A stretch of 11,337 nucleotides of DNA, taken from assembly GCA_902488725.1 (NCBI GenBank), contig CABTXO010000024.1, positions 1-11,337 of the forward strand, read 5' to 3'. Position 1 is the stretch's first letter; each line of letters starts with the position of its first letter. The notes beneath the pieces were generated by a model. The model was not told where the DNA came from. It did not search any database and saw nothing but the letters and a program-made list of their open reading frames with translations. The DNA is from an uncultured Bacteroidales bacterium. GTDB taxonomy: Bacteria; Bacteroidota; Bacteroidia; Bacteroidales; UBA932. Both the position numbers and the translations under genes were made by a program. Shown here one piece after another: positions 7,634 to 11,337 of this stretch.

Positions 7634-7664
7634 CAAAATTACATTTTCCCGCCCGCCTTCGCAA
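7634..7664 (-). promoter_or_regulatory. Predicted Bacteroidetes promoter for fabG
   Basis: Read on the minus strand, TTG (7664-7662) is followed after 20 bases by TAATTTTG (7641-7634). This matches both the -33 TTG and the -7 TAnnTTTG elements at good spacing. The start of transcription would be near 7627, about 20 bases before the fabG ATG. Confidence 0.65.
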
Positions 7665-7725
7665 GTCTTTCCGGCGGATGTTGGCAAAAGCCCGGCGTTT
7701 ATGGTGAAAAAGTGAGGAGAATTGC

Positions 7726-7733
7726 TATCTTTG
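7726..7733 (+). promoter_or_regulatory. Predicted -7 element upstream of the SAH hydrolase gene
   Basis: TATCTTTG matches the Bacteroidetes -7 consensus TAnnTTTG and would start transcription near 7739, about 20 bases before the ATG at 7758. The -33 position has no good TTG. The same CTATCTTTG occurs before nhaA. Confidence 0.55.
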
Positions 7734-7757
7734 TAGACAACGATTTTTATTGAAGCT

Positions 7758-9020
7758 ATGCGTGAAATACGGGATCCGCAGCGCTGGGAGAGCGGCGCAC
7801 TGAAAATCGAATGGGTGCGGCACCACATGCCGCTGCTGGCGGGCATCGAACGGGAATTCAGGCAGGCGCAGCCCTTCCGGGGCCTCCGGGTCGCCTTGTC
7901 CGTCCATCTGGAGGCCAAGACGGCGCGCCTGTGCGAAGTGCTGTCGGAAGGTGGCGCGGAGATGTTCGTGACCGGCAGCAATCCCCTGTCCACCCAGGAC
8001 GACGTCGCGGCCGCCCTTGCGCATGAGGGGCTGAACGTCTTCGCGGTGCACGGGGCGACTCCCGAGGAATATGCGCACGGCATCCGCCGGGTGCTGGAAT
8101 CGGGTCCGAACCTCATCATCGACGATGGCGGCGACCTGGTCTCCATGATCCACCGGGACTACCCGGCACTGATTCCGAATGTCATCGGCGGCTGCGAGGA
8201 GACCACGACCGGTATCCTGCGCCTGCGTCAGATGAACCGCGAGCGGAAGCTGCTGTTCCCGATGATGCTGGTCAACAACGCCGACTGCAAGCACCTCTTC
8301 GACAACCGCTACGGCACCGGCCAGAGCGTCTGGGACGGCATCGACCGTACGACAAACCTCATCGTTGCCGGAAAGGATGTCGTGGTCGCGGGCTACGGCT
8401 GGTGCGGCAAGGGGGTGGCCATGCGGGCGAAGGGCCTCGGGGCGCGGGTCATCGTGACCGAAGTCGATCCGGTCAAGGCGATGGAAGCCGTGATGGACGG
8501 CTTCCGGGTCATGCGGATGGCGGAAGCAGCCGCCCTCGGGGACCTGTTCGTAACGGTCACCGGCTGCGAAGACGTCATCACGGCCGACCATTTCCTGGCG
8601 ATGAAGGACGGGGCCGTCTGCTGCAACGCCGGCCACTTCGACTGCGAGGTGAGCATGGCGCAGCTGCGCGAACTTGCCGTGTCGCAGAAGCCCGCACGGG
8701 CGAATATTCAGGAATATGTCCTCCCGAACGGCCGGAAGGTCTACATCCTGGCTGAGGGACGGCTGGTCAACCTGGCTGCCGGGGACGGTCACCCCGCCGA
8801 GATCATGGACATGAGTTTCGCGATCCAGGCCCTCAGCGCACGCTATCTGGCGGAGCGCCGGGAAACCTTGTCGCGCGTTCCGGGGGAGATGCTGCACGAT
8901 GTGCCGCAGGAGATCGACCGGGAAGTCGCCCGCCGCAAGCTCGCCGACTGGGGCGTCGCCATCGACACCCTCACCCCGGCGCAGCAGAAGTATCTGTATG
9001 GAAACGAATCAACCCAATGA
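7758..9020 (+). CDS. ahcY: S-adenosylhomocysteine hydrolase (short archaeal/Thermotoga-like type)
   Basis: A 420-residue cytosolic NAD-dependent hydrolase that splits S-adenosylhomocysteine into adenosine and homocysteine, relieving product inhibition of methyltransferases in the methyl cycle. Visible signatures: DDGGD (122-126), EETTTG (147-152), Lys178, Asp182 and Asn183 in CKHLFDNRYGTGQS, spaced like human Lys186, Asp190 and Asn191; the NAD loop GYGWCGKG (212-219) with acidic Glu235 after it; NAGHFD (290-295); and GHPAEIMD around His345. YGTGQS and GHPAEIMDMSF resemble short archaeal and Thermotoga-type enzymes. The C terminus stops at TPAQQKYLYGNESTQ and lacks the Lys/Tyr tail (KPDHYRY) that in long-type enzymes completes the neighbour's NAD site. 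Some short-type archaeal homologues prefer S-inosylhomocysteine, so substrate range is open. The ATG at 7758 follows a predicted promoter; its stop codon overlaps the next gene by 4 bases (ATGA), implying translational coupling. Confidence 0.92.
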   Translation: MREIRDPQRWESGALKIEWVRHHMPLLAGIEREFRQAQPFRGLRVALSVHLEAKTARLCEVLSEGGAEMFVTGSNPLSTQDDVAAALAHEGLNVFAVHGATPEEYAHGIRRVLESGPNLIIDDGGDLVSMIHRDYPALIPNVIGGCEETTTGILRLRQMNRERKLLFPMMLVNNADCKHLFDNRYGTGQSVWDGIDRTTNLIVAGKDVVVAGYGWCGKGVAMRAKGLGARVIVTEVDPVKAMEAVMDGFRVMRMAEAAALGDLFVTVTGCEDVITADHFLAMKDGAVCCNAGHFDCEVSMAQLRELAVSQKPARANIQEYVLPNGRKVYILAEGRLVNLAAGDGHPAEIMDMSFAIQALSARYLAERRETLSRVPGEMLHDVPQEIDREVARRKLADWGVAIDTLTPAQQKYLYGNESTQ

Positions 9021-9934
9021 ATATGAAAAAAGTACTGACAATCGCACTGCTCGTGCTGGCGACGGCCTGGATGCCCGCCGGAGCCCGGAAAATTGCAAAA
9101 CACGTTGTGTTCATCGGCATCGACGGCCTGTCCGCGGAATGCTTCAAACAGGCCACCGACATTCCCAACTTCAAATTCCTGATGGAGAACGGCAGCTACA
9201 CCCTGGCGAAACGGTCCGTGATGCCCTCCGCTTCGGCGATCAACTGGGCGTCCATCTTCAACGGCATGCCGACCGAACTGCACGGCTACCAAAACTGGAA
9301 TTCCAGGAAGCCCGACATTCCGGCCGCCTGCGTGACGGACCATGGGATGCCGCCGACCATCTACACCCTGCTGGATGAACAGATGCCGTCATCCGTGACG
9401 GGCGCCCTGTACAACTGGGACGGGATCGCCTATGTCATCGACACGCTCGCGGTCGACCATTATGCCTATGATCCCGGCTACCACCGGCCGGAAACATATT
9501 CCCTGGAAAAGTACACGGAAAGGGCCGCGAAGTTCATCCTGGACAAGAAGCCGACCTTCTTCACCTTCTACATCGGCGACCAGGACGAGGCGGGCCATAA
9601 ATATGGCTGGGGCTCCCCCGAATATTACAAATGCATGCAGGACTGCGACAAGAGCGTCGGGATGATCCTGCAGGCGTTGAAGGATGCCGGTATCTACGAC
9701 GACACGATCGTGGTTGTCACCTCCGACCACGGCGGCGTGAAGCGGGGCCACGGCGGGTTCACCCTCCGCGAGCTCGAAACGCCCTACATCGTCTGGGGCA
9801 GGCGTGTGAAAAAGGGCTTCGCCTTCCCGGAAACCATGATGCAGTACGACGTCGCCGCCACCTTCGCCTACATCTTCGGCCTCAAGACCCCTCAATGCTG
9901 GGTCGGCCGTCCCATGCGCCAGATCTTCCGTTAG
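9017..9934 (+). CDS. Exported alkaline-phosphatase-superfamily phosphodiesterase/nucleotide pyrophosphatase-like protein
   Basis: A 305-residue enzyme of the type I phosphodiesterase/nucleotide pyrophosphatase group. An N-terminal signal peptide (KKVLTIALLVLATAWMPAGA, then RK) places it in the periplasm. Catalytic pattern: GIDG (Asp36), nucleophile region PSASAINW with Ser73 in the place of the usual Thr and Asn76 after it, DQDEAGH (Asp190, His194), SDHGG (Asp237, His238) and GHGG (His245), i.e. the full set for a two-zinc site. At 305 residues it is compact compared with eukaryotic nucleotide pyrophosphatases and has no extra domains. ATG 9017 overlaps the hydrolase stop (ATGA); the second ATG at 9023 would give almost the same protein. 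Coupled translation with a cytosolic adenosine-releasing enzyme suggests, but does not prove, a link to nucleotide or adenosine-compound turnover. Phosphonate, phospholipid headgroup or simple phosphomonoester substrates are equally possible. Confidence 0.88.
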   Translation: MNMKKVLTIALLVLATAWMPAGARKIAKHVVFIGIDGLSAECFKQATDIPNFKFLMENGSYTLAKRSVMPSASAINWASIFNGMPTELHGYQNWNSRKPDIPAACVTDHGMPPTIYTLLDEQMPSSVTGALYNWDGIAYVIDTLAVDHYAYDPGYHRPETYSLEKYTERAAKFILDKKPTFFTFYIGDQDEAGHKYGWGSPEYYKCMQDCDKSVGMILQALKDAGIYDDTIVVVTSDHGGVKRGHGGFTLRELETPYIVWGRRVKKGFAFPETMMQYDVAATFAYIFGLKTPQCWVGRPMRQIFR

Positions 9935-9965
9935 GATCCGGTGAATAACGTACGGAATAATTGGC

Positions 9966-9973
9966 TATCTTTG
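9966..9973 (+). promoter_or_regulatory. Predicted -7 element upstream of nhaA
   Basis: TATCTTTG matches TAnnTTTG and lies 20 bases before the nhaA ATG at 9994, so the leader would be only about 14 bases. No TTG sits at the usual -33 distance. It shares CTATCTTTG with the element upstream of the SAH hydrolase gene, which supports both. Confidence 0.55.
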
Positions 9974-9993
9974 CGGCGTTTTATCGCAATGCC

Positions 9994-11337
9994 ATGAGAC
10001 TGTTTCCAATTTATTCCTGGACGAAGGGGATCCGGAACTTCAATCACCGGAGGAGCAAGTTCACCAACCAGCCTTGGGCGCAGGGGGTGATCCTGCTGGG
10101 CTGCGTCGTGATCGCGATGCTCCTGGCCAACCTGCCTTTCACGCAGGATGCCTATCAGAACATTCTGCACACGGACTTTTCGCTCTGGATCAAGAACCCG
10201 GCCGGAGAAGGCATGTTCTTCCCCCGGGGCATGAACATCGGCAGTTTCATCAACGACATCCTGATGACCCTGTTCTTCTTCACGGTAGGTCTGGAAATCC
10301 GCCGGGAGATGAAGAACGGGGAGTTGTCCAGCATCAAGAAGGCCCTGATGCCCATCATCGCAGCTTTCGGCGGCGTGGCGGCGCCCGCGCTCATATTCGT
10401 GCTTGTCAACCACGGCACGGCCGCCTCCACCGGCTGGGGCATCCCGACCGCGACGGACATCGCCTTCGCCGTCGGCATCCTGTCGATCCTGGGAGACAAG
10501 GTCCCGGTTTCGCTGAAAGTCTTCCTGACCGCTCTGGCCATTGCGGATGACCTCATCGCGATTCTGGTGGTAGCCCTTTTCTACGGCGGTGCCATCAACT
10601 TCGGTCTGCTGAGCATTGCGTTGCTGCTGATCATCCTGATTCTGGTGATGAACCGTCTCGGCGAAAAACGGCTTGCGTTCTACGTCATCCCCGGCTTCGT
10701 GATCTGGGCCCTGTTCTACTATTCCGGCATCCATTCCACGATGTCCGGCGTCGTGATGGCCTTCCTGGTGCCGATGGTCCCCCGCTACACCGAGGCCTAC
10801 TTCCAGCGCAAGCGGAAACAGTACCTGCAGCGGCTCAATGAATACAACAACATCGAGACGACCTCCGGCGAATTCCCGAACGGCCCCCAGCGGCACTGTC
10901 TGCGGCAGCTGTCCCAGATTTCAAAGGGTTCCATCGGCATGAGCTACCGCCTGGAGCATGCGCTCGGCCCCTGGGTCAATTTCCTCATCATGCCGCTGTT
11001 TGCGCTTGCGAACGCCGGTGTCGAGATCCCGGACGTTTCCTATTTCAATGTCTTCCACTTCAGCCCGGAACTGGGCAGCGTAAGCATGGGTATCTTCTTC
11101 GGCCTGCTCATCGGCAAGCCCCTGGGAATATCCCTCGCCAGCTTCATCGCGGTGAAACTTCATGCCGGCGAAATGCCGGCCAAGGCTTCCTGGAAGATGC
11201 TGATCGCGGTCGCCTGTCTGGGCGGGATCGGCTTTACGATGTCCCTCTTCGTGGACACCCTCTCCTTCGGTGATCAGGCCCCGGAGATTACCGCACGTCT
11301 GCGCGACATGGGCAAAGTGGCCGTGCTGATGGGTTCG
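9994..11337 (+). CDS. nhaA: Na+/H+ antiporter NhaA (3' end outside window)
   Basis: An inner-membrane antiporter that exports Na+ (or Li+) in exchange for H+, serving pH and sodium homeostasis. The frame is open from ATG 9994 to the window edge (448 codons); since bacterial NhaA proteins of this group are close to this length, only a short tail seems missing. Family hallmarks: TATDIAFAVGILSILGDKVP with Asp155, and LTALAIADDLIAILVVALFY with the Asp185-Asp186 pair that corresponds to the ion-binding aspartates 163/164 of Escherichia coli NhaA; later GGIGFTMSLFV near the C terminus. Many hydrophobic transmembrane stretches are seen. Between the SGVVMAFLVP helix and the LIMPLFALANAG helix there is a long hydrophilic loop (about residues 265-320), larger than in the E. 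coli protein. It follows the phosphodiesterase gene by 59 bases but has its own predicted promoter. Confidence 0.95.
   Translation, partial: MRLFPIYSWTKGIRNFNHRRSKFTNQPWAQGVILLGCVVIAMLLANLPFTQDAYQNILHTDFSLWIKNPAGEGMFFPRGMNIGSFINDILMTLFFFTVGLEIRREMKNGELSSIKKALMPIIAAFGGVAAPALIFVLVNHGTAASTGWGIPTATDIAFAVGILSILGDKVPVSLKVFLTALAIADDLIAILVVALFYGGAINFGLLSIALLLIILILVMNRLGEKRLAFYVIPGFVIWALFYYSGIHSTMSGVVMAFLVPMVPRYTEAYFQRKRKQYLQRLNEYNNIETTSGEFPNGPQRHCLRQLSQISKGSIGMSYRLEHALGPWVNFLIMPLFALANAGVEIPDVSYFNVFHFSPELGSVSMGIFFGLLIGKPLGISLASFIAVKLHAGEMPAKASWKMLIAVACLGGIGFTMSLFVDTLSFGDQAPEITARLRDMGKVAVLMGS

Noticed and set aside
7725..8897. 390-codon minus-strand open frame opposite the SAH hydrolase gene
   Set aside because: Antisense shadow; the sense frame has the full hydrolase signature set.
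9989..9997. Two-codon frame ATG CCA TGA overlapping the nhaA start
   Set aside because: A minimal frame like this is expected by chance; nothing supports translation or a regulatory role.
9931..10896. 321-codon minus-strand open frame opposite nhaA
   Set aside because: His/Asp/Gln-rich translation typical of the reverse complement of a membrane protein gene; NhaA hallmarks are on the plus strand.

Overview
The window (11,337 bp, GC-rich, close gene packing) looks like chromosomal DNA from a GC-rich member of the Bacteroidales. The evidence is a SusC/RagA-type TonB-dependent transporter, a lipoprotein with acidic residues just after the lipid-anchored cysteine, poor Shine-Dalgarno sequences, and several copies of the Bacteroidetes -7 promoter element TAnnTTTG. 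The species cannot be named from this; an Alistipes-like or uncultured gut/rumen Bacteroidales lineage would fit. There are no tRNA, rRNA, CRISPR, insertion sequence or phage features.

Left part (1-6840). A SusC-like outer-membrane transporter runs leftward off the window (minus strand, 5' end at 2088). Diverging from it across a 340-bp non-coding region is a plus-strand pair: a 1049-residue lipoprotein built of fibronectin-III-like domains and two copies of an unrecognised C-terminal module, then a secreted metallophosphatase of the purple-acid-phosphatase-like type. A hairpin separates the two genes. Together they resemble a nutrient capture locus: a TonB-driven importer, a probable surface ligand-binding lipoprotein and a phosphate-ester-cleaving enzyme. 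This is the accessory part of the window, and its substrate is unknown. No SusD partner is visible; if present it would lie beyond the left edge.

Middle (6856-9934). A minus-strand fabG (3-oxoacyl-ACP reductase) converges on the phosphatase gene with only 15 bp between stop codons. It shares a 149-bp divergent promoter region with a plus-strand S-adenosylhomocysteine hydrolase gene of the short archaeal/Thermotoga-like type. The hydrolase gene overlaps by 4 bp a gene for an exported alkaline-phosphatase-superfamily phosphodiesterase with a predicted serine nucleophile.

Right part (9994-11337). An NhaA Na+/H+ antiporter gene with its own predicted promoter runs off the right edge, probably missing only its last few residues.

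Most of the window is ordinary housekeeping or envelope gene content. The points most worth following are the duplicated domain architecture of the lipoprotein, the lipoprotein-phosphatase-transporter arrangement, and the coupling of the hydrolase to an exported phosphodiesterase.
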